Shown piece after piece: positions 48,825 to 56,559 of a stretch of 64,000 nucleotides of DNA (position 1 is its first letter; every line of letters starts with the position of its first letter). The translations under genes and the position numbers were made by a program. Under the pieces are notes generated by a model that was given only the letters and a program-made list of their open reading frames with translations, did not search any database and was not told where the DNA came from. The DNA is from Pelagerythrobacter marensis (GTDB lineage Bacteria > Pseudomonadota > Alphaproteobacteria > Sphingomonadales > Sphingomonadaceae), in NCBI RefSeq assembly GCF_036700095.1, contig NZ_CP144918.1, positions 2,667,001 to 2,731,000 of the forward strand, read 5' to 3'.

Positions 48825-49705
48825 TGGCCGCCCCGGTCGAGGATTTCCTCGCCATGCTCGCCGCCGAACGGGGCGCGGCGAGCAACACGCTGGCGGCATA
48901 TCGCAGGGATCTGGAACGCGCGGGCGAGATCGTCGGCCCTCTCGCAGATGCAACTCGCGCCGATCTCGCCCGGCTGGGGCAGGCCTGGAGCGCGCTTGCG
49001 CCATCGACGGTCGCGCGCAAGGCCTCCGCGCTGCGGCAGTTCTATGGGTTCCTGGTCGACGAAGGCTTGCGCGAGGACGATCCTTCGCCGGCCCTCCCGC
49101 GCCCGGCGGCGAGGCGCCCGCTGCCGAGGATACTGTCTCACGACGAGGTCGGGATCCTGTTCGCCAGAGCGGAAGAGGACGCGCGCGGCGATGCGCCCGC
49201 AGCGGTTCGTATGCTGACGCTTCTCGAGCTGCTCTACGGGTCAGGCTTGCGTGCCACCGAGCTGGTTTCGCTACCGCTTGCCGCCGTGCCGCGCGACGCG
49301 CCGTTTCTGACGATCACGGGGAAAGGCGGGCAGACGCGCATGGTGCCGGTAAGCGGCCGTGCCCGGTCGGCGCTTTCGCGCTGGCTCGCGCTGCGTCCCG
49401 CGGGCGGACGATACGTGTTCCCCTCGCGCAGCGGCAAGCATCTGACCCGCATCCGCCTGTTTCAATTGCTCAAATCGCTGGCCACTAGCGCCGGTCTGGA
49501 TGCGGAGAAAGTCAGCCCTCACGTCCTTCGCCATGCCTTCGCGACTCATCTGCTGGAAGGGGGCGCAGATCTGCGCGTGCTCCAATCGCTGCTCGGCCAT
49601 GCCGACATTGCCACGACGCAGATCTACACCCACGTCGACAGCGCGCGTCTGGTGACATTGGTCAACGAACGGCATCCCCTTGCCGTTCGCGACGGCGCGG
49701 ACTAG
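48824..49705 (+). CDS. xerD: tyrosine recombinase XerD
   Basis: Tyrosine recombinase of 293 residues. The N-terminal SAM-like domain spans residues 1-90 (AYRRDLERA, KASALRQFYGFLVDEG). The catalytic set is complete: Arg143 (SGLRATEL), Lys167 (GKGGQTR), His233 and Arg236 (HVLRHAFATHLLEGGADLR), His259 (LLGHADI), Tyr268 (TQIYTHV). This is the chromosome-dimer-resolving XerC/XerD type, called XerD from overall fit and context next to accA; XerC is the alternative. The ATG shares a base with the upstream stop, and it shows no association with integrated elements here. Confidence 0.92.
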   Translation: MAAPVEDFLAMLAAERGAASNTLAAYRRDLERAGEIVGPLADATRADLARLGQAWSALAPSTVARKASALRQFYGFLVDEGLREDDPSPALPRPAARRPLPRILSHDEVGILFARAEEDARGDAPAAVRMLTLLELLYGSGLRATELVSLPLAAVPRDAPFLTITGKGGQTRMVPVSGRARSALSRWLALRPAGGRYVFPSRSGKHLTRIRLFQLLKSLATSAGLDAEKVSPHVLRHAFATHLLEGGADLRVLQSLLGHADIATTQIYTHVDSARLVTLVNERHPLAVRDGAD

Positions 49706-49715
49706 GCGCTGAGGC

Positions 49716-50663
49716 ATGATCTCCTACCTCGAATTCGAGAAGCCCGTGGCGCAGCTCGATGCGCGTATCGCCGAACTTCGTACCGCCGCCGAGGGCGACG
49801 ATGTCGATATCTCGACCGAGCTTGCACGGCTCGAGCGCAAGAGTACCGATCTTCTGGCAAGCACTTATGCGTCGTTGACGCCGTGGCAGAAGACGCAAGT
49901 TGCGCGCCATCCTTCGCGGCCGCATTTCCGCGACCTTGTTCGCCATGCATTCGACGAGTTCATCCCCCTCGGCGGCGATCGCTACTACGGCGAGGACGAG
50001 GCGATCCTGGGCGGTTTCGCAAAGCTGCGGGGGCGGCGGGTGATGTTGATCGGCCACGAGAAAGGTCACGACACCGAGAGCCGGCTGAAACACAATTTCG
50101 GCATGGGCAAGCCGGAGGGCTATCGCAAGGCCATCCGCCTGATGGACATGGCGGGCCGCTTCGGATTGCCGGTGGTGACGCTGGTCGACACTTCGGGTGC
50201 GTTCCCGGGCGTCGAAGCGGAGGAGCGAGGACAGGCCGAAGCGATCGCCCGCTCGACCGAAGCATGCCTTGCGCTGCCCGTGCCGATGGTTGCGACCATC
50301 GTGGGGGAGGGCGGCTCGGGCGGTGCGGTCGCGCTGGCGAGCGCCGAGCGCGTGCTGATGCTCGAACACGCGGTCTATTCGGTGATCTCGCCCGAAGGCT
50401 GCGCATCGATCCTCTGGCGCACGGCCGACAAGGCGCCCGATGCGGCCGAGGCGATGAAAGTCACGGCCCAGCATCTCGAAGCGCTCGGCGTAATCGATCG
50501 TATCGTTCCCGAACCGGTGGGGGGCGCGCATCGCAATCCGGAAGCGGCGGCCCAGGCGCTGGCCCAGGCGATCGACGAGGAACTGGAGGCGCTGGAGCCT
50601 CTCGGGCCCGATGAGCTTCGCCGAGCCCGCGAAGAGCGTTTCCTGCGGATCGGGGCGGCCTGA
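49716..50663 (+). CDS. accA: acetyl-CoA carboxylase carboxyltransferase subunit alpha
   Basis: Alpha subunit of the carboxyltransferase that makes malonyl-CoA for fatty acid synthesis. The 315-residue protein reads through the family markers LEFEKPVAQLDARIAEL, FIPLGGDRYYGEDEAILGG, HEKGHDTESRLKHNFGM, PEGYRKAIRLMDMAGRF, VDTSGAFPGVEAEERGQAEAIA with EGGSGGAVALA, and YSVISPEGCASILWR. It follows xerD by 10 bases, an order frequent in this class. Confidence 0.97.
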   Translation: MISYLEFEKPVAQLDARIAELRTAAEGDDVDISTELARLERKSTDLLASTYASLTPWQKTQVARHPSRPHFRDLVRHAFDEFIPLGGDRYYGEDEAILGGFAKLRGRRVMLIGHEKGHDTESRLKHNFGMGKPEGYRKAIRLMDMAGRFGLPVVTLVDTSGAFPGVEAEERGQAEAIARSTEACLALPVPMVATIVGEGGSGGAVALASAERVLMLEHAVYSVISPEGCASILWRTADKAPDAAEAMKVTAQHLEALGVIDRIVPEPVGGAHRNPEAAAQALAQAIDEELEALEPLGPDELRRAREERFLRIGAA

Positions 50664-50821
50664 GCGCGCAAGCTGAAGGCAATCGACGCCCGAAAGACCC
50701 TGCGTCGCGGGGTGAGCCATATCGGGCCCATGGGAACAAAGTTCGCCTGTTCAGGGTTCGTTTTCAAGGATCAATCGCAGCGGTGGAAGGAACGCCGCGC
50801 GCTCGGAGGAGACTTGGCACC

Positions 50822-52297
50822 ATGCCTCGAATCAGTAAAGTCGCTCTTGGTTCCACCGCGGCATTATCGCTCGCGCTGACGTCGTGCATGGGTGCCGGGG
50901 CCAATATTCCCAGCGCATCGACCCCGATCACGCAGGCGGAAGCGCGGACCGGCGCGGAAGCCCATCCGCAGCTGCTCGCGGAATTCGGCGGCGCGATGAG
51001 CGGCCCTCACGCGCAATATGTCGAGCAGGTGGGGCGGAATATCGCCGTGCGATCGGGACTGGGCAATGCCCAGTCGGACTTCACGGTGACTTTGCTCAAC
51101 AGCTCGGTCAACAACGCCTTCGCCATTCCCGGCGGCTACATCTACACGACGCGCCAGTTGGTCACGTTGATGAACAACGAGGCTGAGCTGGCGGGCGTGC
51201 TGGGGCACGAAGTGGGGCACGTCGCCGCGCGTCATTCGCAGCGCCGCCAGGCCGAGGCGCAGCAAAACACGCTTTTCGGCGTTGCGGGCGCCATTCTCTC
51301 GGGAATCTTCCTGGGCGACAGCGGCATCGGCCAGCAACTTTCGCGCGGCTTCCTGCAAGGCTCGCAATTGCTGACGCTGCGCTTCTCGCGCAGTCAGGAG
51401 TTGCAGGCGGACGAGCTGGGGATTCAGTATCTGACACGGGCCGGTTACGATCCGCATGCCATGGCCACCGTTCTGCAAAGCCTCGCCGCGCAGAACGCGC
51501 TGGATGCTTCGTTGCAAGGGCGGGGCGATGCAAGGGTGCCCGAATGGGCCTCCACCCACCCCGACCCTGCAAGCAGGGTCCAGGCCGCGATGCGGCGTGC
51601 TGCCGGGACAACCGGGGTGACCAACCGCGATACCTTTCTGACCCGGATCGACGGGCTGGTCTATGGCGACGATCCGAAGCAGGGCATTATCGAAGGGCGG
51701 CAGTTCATCCATCCCGAGCTGCGGCTGTCGTTTACCGCGCCGCAGGGCTTCTACATGGTCAACGGCACGCGAGCGGTCTCGATCAACGGCCAGAGCGGCC
51801 AGGGGCAGTTGAGCACCGCACCTTACGACGGCAATCTCAGCAACTATGTGCATCGGGTATTTCGTGCGCTCGGCGGAAACCGGCAGACGCTTGCGCCGGC
51901 TGCGCTCCAGCAGACGACCGTCAACGGCCTGCCTGCCGCATACGGAACCGCGCGCGTCAACAGCGGCAACGGGCAGGTCGACGTGGTGGTGTTCGCTTAC
52001 GAATTCTCGAACGGGCAGGCGTATCATTTCGCCACACTCAGCCAGGCCGGCCGTTCGGGCGTGTTCACGCCGATGTTCAATTCGATGCGTCGCATCAGCC
52101 GGGCAGAGGCCAATCGCGTCGTTCCGCGACGGATCGATGTCGTGACGGTGCGCAGCGGCGACACCGTTTCGTCGCTCGCAAATCGCATGGCTTACGATAC
52201 CGCCAGGGAACAGCGGTTCCGCGTGCTGAACGGCCTGGGTTCGCGCGATACGCTGCGGGCGGGGCAGAAGGTGAAGATCGTGGTGCGGGGGAGCTGA
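50822..52297 (+). CDS. M48 family metalloprotease with C-terminal LysM, lipoprotein
   Basis: Envelope zinc protease of 491 residues. Residues 1-22 form a lipoprotein signal ending LTSC. The M48 peptidase domain follows, with HEVGH at residues 129-133 and the third ligand in RSQELQADELG; FAIPGGYIYTTRQLV is also typical of the BepA/YfgC group. A central beta-rich region (residues 290-430) is followed by a C-terminal LysM-like segment (TVRSGDTVSSLANRMAYDT ... LRAGQKVKIV), suggesting peptidoglycan anchoring. BepA-like proteins act in outer-membrane protein quality control. The start has a strong GGAGGAG. Confidence 0.92.
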   Translation: MPRISKVALGSTAALSLALTSCMGAGANIPSASTPITQAEARTGAEAHPQLLAEFGGAMSGPHAQYVEQVGRNIAVRSGLGNAQSDFTVTLLNSSVNNAFAIPGGYIYTTRQLVTLMNNEAELAGVLGHEVGHVAARHSQRRQAEAQQNTLFGVAGAILSGIFLGDSGIGQQLSRGFLQGSQLLTLRFSRSQELQADELGIQYLTRAGYDPHAMATVLQSLAAQNALDASLQGRGDARVPEWASTHPDPASRVQAAMRRAAGTTGVTNRDTFLTRIDGLVYGDDPKQGIIEGRQFIHPELRLSFTAPQGFYMVNGTRAVSINGQSGQGQLSTAPYDGNLSNYVHRVFRALGGNRQTLAPAALQQTTVNGLPAAYGTARVNSGNGQVDVVVFAYEFSNGQAYHFATLSQAGRSGVFTPMFNSMRRISRAEANRVVPRRIDVVTVRSGDTVSSLANRMAYDTAREQRFRVLNGLGSRDTLRAGQKVKIVVRGS

Positions 52298-52316
52298 ACA
52301 ACCTGGTAAATGAAAA

Positions 52317-52342
52317 GGGCGGCGGGATCTCTCCCGCCGCCC
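52317..52342 (-). terminator. intrinsic terminator of the first Flp pilin gene
   Basis: Perfect 11-base stem GGGCGGCGGGA / TCCCGCCGCCC with a TCTC loop. On the minus strand it is followed by TTTTCA, so it fits a Rho-independent terminator for the pilin gene that ends at 52374. It also sits 19 bases beyond the convergent M48 gene and could act on that transcript, although the plus strand lacks a T-run there. Confidence 0.8.
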
Positions 52343-52373
52343 TCTAGTCCAAATGCTTGACGCTATCCGTTGA

Positions 52374-52547
52374 TTAGCCCTCGGCTGCAACGAGGTCGTC
52401 AGAAACGGCGGAGAACGTCGCCGACAGATTGCTGCCCAGCGTGGACATAGCAGTGATCGCGGCAACGGCGATCAAGGCGGCAATCAGGCCGTATTCGATG
52501 GCGGTGGCACCCTGCTCGTCGCGGAGCAGCTTGTTGATGAACTTCAT
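52374..52547 (-). CDS. Flp/Fap-type IVb pilin
   Basis: A 57-residue Flp pilin: basic leader MKFINKLLRDEQ, then GATAIEYGLIAALIAVAAI with the glutamate/tyrosine pair that follows prepilin peptidase cleavage, and a short tail (TAMSTLGSNLSATFSAVSDDLVAAEG). Flp pilins form tight-adherence (Tad) pili. The start is preceded by AGGAG and the gene ends at a strong hairpin. A second pilin gene lies 121 bases upstream; the Tad export machinery (cpaB-F-like) is outside the window, but TadE/TadG-like genes occur 8 kb away. Confidence 0.93.
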   Translation of the reverse strand: MKFINKLLRDEQGATAIEYGLIAALIAVAAITAMSTLGSNLSATFSAVSDDLVAAEG

Positions 52548-52645
52548 TTCTAGTCTCCTGGTCCAGTCTTCGATTCCCGAACTCTTTCCAGCAACGCGGA
52601 ACGAGCAGCTAATGGAAATAGGTGTGGAGAATTGATAAAATACTA

Positions 52646-52660
52646 AGGGACGCGGTCCCC
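52646..52660 (-). terminator. weak hairpin after the second pilin gene
   Basis: GGGAC (52647-52651), loop GCG, GTCCC (52655-52659), followed on the minus strand by TTAGTATTTTA. The stem is only five pairs, so this may attenuate rather than end transcription between the two pilin genes. Confidence 0.35.
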
Positions 52661-52668
52661 AATTTTCC

Positions 52669-52851
52669 TCAGCCTCTTTCCTTCGTGACCTCGGTCGAAA
52701 CCGCGCTCCACATCACAGTGGTTTTGTCGGCGACTTCCGTAAATGCGCCGATGCACGCGACAACGATCAGCGTCACGATCAGGCCGTATTCGACTGCGGT
52801 TGCACCGCGAGTATCGCGTCCGATGCGCGTCAGAATAGTCTTCGACTGCAT
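52669..52851 (-). CDS. second Flp-family pilin
   Basis: A 60-residue Flp pilin with leader MQSKTILTRIGRDTR, cleavage-region GATAVEYGLIVTLIVVACI, and a tail FTEVADKTTVMWSAVSTEVTKERG that differs from the first pilin, so the two are paralogues rather than a recent duplication. A single cysteine in the hydrophobic part is unusual for a pilin. Same strand as and upstream of the first pilin gene, in less GC-rich DNA. It may be a minor pilin, or a major pilin expressed in other conditions. Confidence 0.85.
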   Translation of the reverse strand: MQSKTILTRIGRDTRGATAVEYGLIVTLIVVACIGAFTEVADKTTVMWSAVSTEVTKERG

Positions 52852-52928
52852 TGGATGCCCCCGATACGGTCCTGTATGCGGCTTGTCGCACCCGATCCCT
52901 TAAGAAATGGTTCCCGCGAGCGTTCGAG

Positions 52929-53363
52929 ATGGAAAAATTGCCGACATGGATCGCCGTCGTTGCGCTGGCATTGCGGCGCCGCGATGGACGATGGCTGATG
53001 CACCGGCGCCCACCGGGCAAGCATCACGGGGGCCTGTGGGAGTTCCCGGGGGGCAAAGTCGAAGAGGGGGAAACACCTGATTTTGCCTTGAAAAGGGAAA
53101 TTCAGGAGGAACTGGGAATCGGTCTCGACCGGGAGCTTCTGATTCCGGTTTCCTTCGCACAGACTGCGCGGGACGACGAGCGACCCGGGATTGTCATCCT
53201 GCTTTACACCGCCACCCGCTGGGAAGGGCAGCCGCGATCACTCGAAGGGGGCGAGATTGCATGGTGGACTCCGGGAGAGATTCGCGAACTGGACAAGCCG
53301 CCGTTGGACATCGCGCTGTGCGAATCGCTGTTTTCACAACGATTTGACGATCCGGGGCGATAG
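52929..53363 (+). CDS. mutT: 8-oxo-dGTP diphosphatase (Nudix, MutT)
   Basis: Sanitises oxidised dGTP. The 144-residue protein starts MEKLPTWIAVVALALRRRDG and carries the Nudix box GGKVEEGETPDFALKREIQEELGI, here split for length as GGKVEEGETP, then REIQEELGI, with WEFPGGK before it as in MutT. TWIAVVALAL and HRRPPGKHHGGLWEFPGGK are typical of short MutT enzymes. An earlier in-frame start exists but would add 26 residues with no similarity. Divergent from the pilin genes across 77 bases. Confidence 0.93.
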   Translation: MEKLPTWIAVVALALRRRDGRWLMHRRPPGKHHGGLWEFPGGKVEEGETPDFALKREIQEELGIGLDRELLIPVSFAQTARDDERPGIVILLYTATRWEGQPRSLEGGEIAWWTPGEIRELDKPPLDIALCESLFSQRFDDPGR

Positions 53364-53409
53364 GGGATTGCAAAGGTCGAATCCGCCTCCTATGTGGCGC
53401 CCTCCAAGC

Positions 53410-53486
53410 GCGCCCGTAGCTCAGCTGGATAGAGCACCAGACTACGAATCTGGGGGTCAGAGGTTCGAATCCTTTCGGGCGCGCCA
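53410..53486 (+). tRNA. tRNA-Arg(ACG)
   Basis: A complete 77-base tRNA with encoded CCA. The acceptor arms GCGCCCG (53410-53416) and CGGGCGC (53476-53482) pair perfectly. The anticodon stem CCAGA/TCTGG (53437-53441, 53449-53453) encloses loop CTACGAA with anticodon ACG at 53444-53446, read as ICG for CGN arginine codons. The T-loop GGTTCGAAT and D-arm TAGCTCAGCTGGATAGAG are standard. It is followed by T-rich sequence. Confidence 0.98.
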
Positions 53487-53547
53487 CTCTTTCTTTTTCA
53501 TTGCAGGTTCCCGCTATTTTACGGCGGGTAACCAGAGCAGGATGTCT

Positions 53548-53566
53548 AGGAGAGCCAATCTCTCCT
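53548..53566. repeat. 7-bp inverted repeat after tRNA-Arg, possible terminator
   Basis: AGGAGAG and CTCTCCT flank CCAAT, followed on the plus strand by GGTGATTTCTGTTAT. It may end the tRNA transcript or the convergent LysR transcript, but the T-run is poor on both sides. Confidence 0.35.
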
Positions 53567-53624
53567 GGTGATTTCTGTTATGTGAACTCACGCTGTCGCG
53601 GCAGTTTCCTTGATCCTCCGGGAG

Positions 53625-54560
53625 TTACGATAGTTCGGGCTGGGGAGCACCCGCCGGTGTGCCATATTGGACTCCCCTGGATGTGGCGAAATCGATAAAT
53701 GTTCGCAAAGGAACCGGAATGCGGCGGCGACTTGGGTAATAGAGGAAGAGGCCGGGATAGGTTGGGCACCAGTCCTCAAGCACCCGTACGACGCGGCCAT
53801 TTGCCAACAGCGGCTGCGCCAGACTTTCCAGGACGTTGGCGATGCCGAGCCCGTCGGATGCTGCACGCAAGCTGTTGTGCTGACTATCCAGGGTCAGAGG
53901 CCCGTTAACATCGATTTCGATCTTCTTTGCGTTCTTCGCAAATTCCCAAGCGTAACGTGTTCCGCTGGGAAAACGGTAGCGAATGCAGGCATGTGCTGCG
54001 AGATCGGCAGGGACTTTCGGCTTCGGGTATCGGCGGAAATAGTCTGGTGAAGCCACGATGGCATCGCGTTGTTGCGGGCCGAGCTTGACCGCGATCATGT
54101 CTCTTTGCAGGCGTTCGCCGAAGCGAATGCCGGCATCGTATCCTTCAGCCACAATATCGACCAGACTGTCATTGGCCGAAATTTCCAGGTGAATCGCAGG
54201 ATAAGTCTGCAAGAATGGCTTCATGATCGGGGCAAGGATAACCTCGACGGCCACTTGCGGGGCATTCAGTCTAAGCGTACCCGCCGGCTGTTCGCGGAAG
54301 TTGTTGACCGCATCGAGAGCATTTTCAAGGCCGTCGAAAGCGGGCCGCAGATGCTCGAGCAGCCGGTGGCCCGCCTCAGTGGGAGCCACGCTGCGAGTAG
54401 TGCGATTGAGCACCCGGACACCCAGCCGATCTTCAAGAGTCCGAATTCGATGACTGATTGCCGACGGTGTGATGCCGAGGTCGACGGCTGCCCTGCGGAA
54501 GCTGCGGCGCTCGGCCACCGCCGCAAAAGTCATCAGATCGGAAATGTCGGCCGGTCGCAT
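53625..54560 (-). CDS. LysR-family transcriptional regulator
   Basis: A 311-residue LysR-type regulator: helix-turn-helix at residues 5-64 (DLMTFAAVAERRSFRRAAVD, LGITPSAISHRIRTLEDRLG, VRVLNRTTRSVAPTEAG) and an effector domain at about 90-300 (PAGTLRLNAPQVAVEVILAP). It belongs to the large subgroup that controls adjacent dehydrogenase or reductase genes. It is divergent from an SDR gene across a 246-base gap, which is where its operator would be. The gene is less GC-rich than most of the window, which points to later acquisition. Confidence 0.93.
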   Translation of the reverse strand: MRPADISDLMTFAAVAERRSFRRAAVDLGITPSAISHRIRTLEDRLGVRVLNRTTRSVAPTEAGHRLLEHLRPAFDGLENALDAVNNFREQPAGTLRLNAPQVAVEVILAPIMKPFLQTYPAIHLEISANDSLVDIVAEGYDAGIRFGERLQRDMIAVKLGPQQRDAIVASPDYFRRYPKPKVPADLAAHACIRYRFPSGTRYAWEFAKNAKKIEIDVNGPLTLDSQHNSLRAASDGLGIANVLESLAQPLLANGRVVRVLEDWCPTYPGLFLYYPSRRRIPVPLRTFIDFATSRGVQYGTPAGAPQPELS

Positions 54561-54806
54561 TGATGAATCTCACTCACCAGATCAATCGAGATTATATCCA
54601 TTAAAGAAACGATCCCCAAATGCCACTTTCCGGTCCGACGCCGACAAACCCGTGAGCCGGAGTGGACCGTGCATCGTCATTCTCGAATTGCCATCCCAAC
54701 CGATGGTTTCTGGCCAACGGTTCCGAACGTTCAAGCGGGGAAGAGGCTCGGTTGTCGCTCCGACCGCCGGACGAATGATCCCTATCAAGGAAAGAATGGA
54801 CAACCC

Positions 54807-55604
54807 ATGAGTACAGACTTGGAAAACCCAGCCTCCACGCCGACGCCGCCGCGAACCCTGGACCGTAAGGTGGCGGTGGTGACTGGCGCAAGTTCTGGCA
54901 TTGGCCGCGCGACGGCGATCGAGCTGGCGCGGCGGGGCGCCGCAGTTGTCGTGAGTGCGCGTCGCGCGGATAAAATCGATGCTTTGGCGGATTCATTGGC
55001 AACCGAAGGACACGACGTCCTGTCCGTACCGGCCGATGTGGTGCAAGCTTCGGATATCGAACACCTTATCGAGGCGACTGTAGAGCGGTTTGGGCGTGTG
55101 GATATCGCCTTTAACAATGCAGGCACGGAAGGTGTCTTCGCCCCTTTCGAGGAACAGACCGACGAAACGTTCGACCTGGTCTTCGGGCCGAATGTTCGTG
55201 GTGTTTTCAATGCCATGCGTTTTGCAGCGAAGGCGATGCTGGCCCAGGGTGGGGGTGTCATCATCAACAACGCCTCTATGGGCGGTGTTATCGGATTTGA
55301 GAATGCCGCGCTTTATGTGGCCACCAAGCATGCCGTATTAGGTCTGACCAAAACGGCGGCACTCGAATGGTTTCCCCGTGGGGTTCGCGTCAATGCGATC
55401 TGTCCCGGCATTATCGACACCCCCCTTCAGGACAGGATATGGCCTTCCGCCGAAGCGAAAGATCGTTTCGCCGCCGAAAGTGTGGCCGGGCGCGCAGGAA
55501 CGGCCGAGGAGATTGCCAGAGCCGTGGCATTCCTCGCATCCGATGACGCAGCGTTCGTTTCAGGGCACGGGCTGCTGGCCGACGGCGGTTACAGCGTAGC
55601 CTGA
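54807..55604 (+). CDS. short-chain dehydrogenase/reductase
   Basis: NAD(P)-dependent SDR of 265 residues. Nucleotide motif TGASSGIGRATAIELARRGA, FNNAG, the catalytic serine in NNASMGG and tyrosine-lysine in LYVATKHAVLGLTK, and the C-terminal VNAICPGIIDTPL and FVSGHGLLADGGYSVA. The residues after the Rossmann beta-2 strand (SARRADK) favour NADP. Substrate is unknown. It is paired with a small monooxygenase gene 43 bases downstream and faces a LysR regulator, so an inducible detoxification or quinone-related unit is likely. Confidence 0.93.
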   Translation: MSTDLENPASTPTPPRTLDRKVAVVTGASSGIGRATAIELARRGAAVVVSARRADKIDALADSLATEGHDVLSVPADVVQASDIEHLIEATVERFGRVDIAFNNAGTEGVFAPFEEQTDETFDLVFGPNVRGVFNAMRFAAKAMLAQGGGVIINNASMGGVIGFENAALYVATKHAVLGLTKTAALEWFPRGVRVNAICPGIIDTPLQDRIWPSAEAKDRFAAESVAGRAGTAEEIARAVAFLASDDAAFVSGHGLLADGGYSVA

Positions 55605-55647
55605 TTCCCGATTGTTCACCTCCGGCACCCACCAAGGAAGGCAGAAC

Positions 55648-55953
55648 ATGTCCGAACAGATAACACTTGTCGCGCATATCAAAGCCAAGCCGGGACAGGA
55701 GGAGGAACTGGGCCGACGTTTGGCGGCTCTGATCGATCCGACACGGGCTGAGGCGGGATGCATCAATTACGATCTGCATCGCCTGAACGACGATCCATCG
55801 GTTTGGATGCTCTATGAAAACTGGGTTTCGAAGAGCGCGCTCGACGCTCACTTCAAAATGCCATACTTGGAGGCCTTTCTGGCCAGTAAAGAAGATCTTC
55901 TGGCTGAAGATATGGAAATCCGCCTTTACTCCATGACTTCTAACGCAGAATAA
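55648..55953 (+). CDS. antibiotic biosynthesis monooxygenase (ABM) domain protein
   Basis: A 101-residue dimeric alpha/beta-barrel domain of the ABM/YgiN type: ITLVAHIKAKPGQEEEL, LGRRLAALIDPTRAEAGCINYDLH in two pieces, WMLYENWVSKSALDAHF and YLEAFLASKEDLL. Relatives act as cofactor-free monooxygenases on quinols or polyketides or as heme-degrading proteins; none of those roles is certain here. Good AAGGAAG site. It ends 39 bases before the convergent VOC gene. Confidence 0.9.
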   Translation: MSEQITLVAHIKAKPGQEEELGRRLAALIDPTRAEAGCINYDLHRLNDDPSVWMLYENWVSKSALDAHFKMPYLEAFLASKEDLLAEDMEIRLYSMTSNAE

Positions 55954-55992
55954 CCGGGGCCAGGCGAGAGGCGGGGATCGGGGCAGATAGAG

Positions 55993-56559
55993 TTATCTTT
56001 TTGCGGCGTGTTCCCGGCGCGCGATCTCGTGCAGCCAGTCGGCATGGCGCGGCGCCTTCTTGGTGCGGCTCCATTCCTCCAGCATCGGCATGGCCACGCG
56101 TTTCAGTTCGGCATATTGCTCGTCGGTCCCGATATCGGCCGCCAGTTCGACCCTGTGGCCGTTGGGATCGAAGAAGTAGATCGACTTGAAGATGCCGTGA
56201 TGCGTCGGGCCGAGCACGTCGATCCCGAGGCTTTCGATGTGATCCTTTGCCGCAAGCAGTTCATCTTCGCTGCCGACCTTGAAGGCGAGATGCTGGACCC
56301 AGGCCGGCGTGTTCTCGTCGCGCCCCATCTCCTTCTGCGTCGGCAGTTCGAAGAAGGCGAGAATGTTGCCGTTCCCGGCGTCGAGAAACACGTGCATGTA
56401 AGGGTCGTAGTCGCCCGTGGAAGGCACGTGGTCTTCCGAGAAGGCGCTGACATATTCCATGCCGAGCACCTTCTCGTACCATTCGACAGTCTGCCGGGCG
56501 TCCTTGCAGCGATAGGCGGCGTGATGAACGCCGCCCAGCCGGATGGGATGTTCGCTCAT
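55993..56559 (-). CDS. VOC family (glyoxalase/extradiol dioxygenase-like) protein
   Basis: A 188-residue vicinal oxygen chelate protein with metal-ligand candidates His in [12 protein letters not shown], His in [10 protein letters not shown] and Glu in [11 protein letters not shown], so a mononuclear metal site is expected. It has [13 protein letters not shown] and [14 protein letters not shown] in between. The start overlaps the hppD stop (ATG/TGA, four bases), so the two are translated together. A role in aromatic (tyrosine/homogentisate) breakdown is inferred from this coupling; the substrate is not recognisable. Confidence 0.85.
   Translation of the reverse strand: MSEHPIRLGGVHHAAYRCKDARQTVEWYEKVLGMEYVSAFSEDHVPSTGDYDPYMHVFLDAGNGNILAFFELPTQKEMGRDENTPAWVQHLAFKVGSEDELLAAKDHIESLGIDVLGPTHHGIFKSIYFFDPNGHRVELAADIGTDEQYAELKRVAMPMLEEWSRTKKAPRHADWLHEIARREHAAKR

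Noticed and set aside
48824-49705. XerD considered as an integrase marking a mobile element
   Set aside because: Complete chromosomal XerC/D-type protein in a conserved neighbourhood with accA; no flanking repeats or cargo.
54582-54803. 73-codon minus-strand frame (MSILSLIGIIRPAVG...) inside the LysR-SDR gap
   Set aside because: No ribosome binding site or recognisable domain, and it fills the region that should hold the divergent promoters and LysR operator.
53487-56000. Search for a duplicated tRNA-Arg 3' end (attachment site) bounding the LysR module
   Set aside because: No second copy of the T-arm/acceptor sequence found between the tRNA and hppD; no integrase gene.
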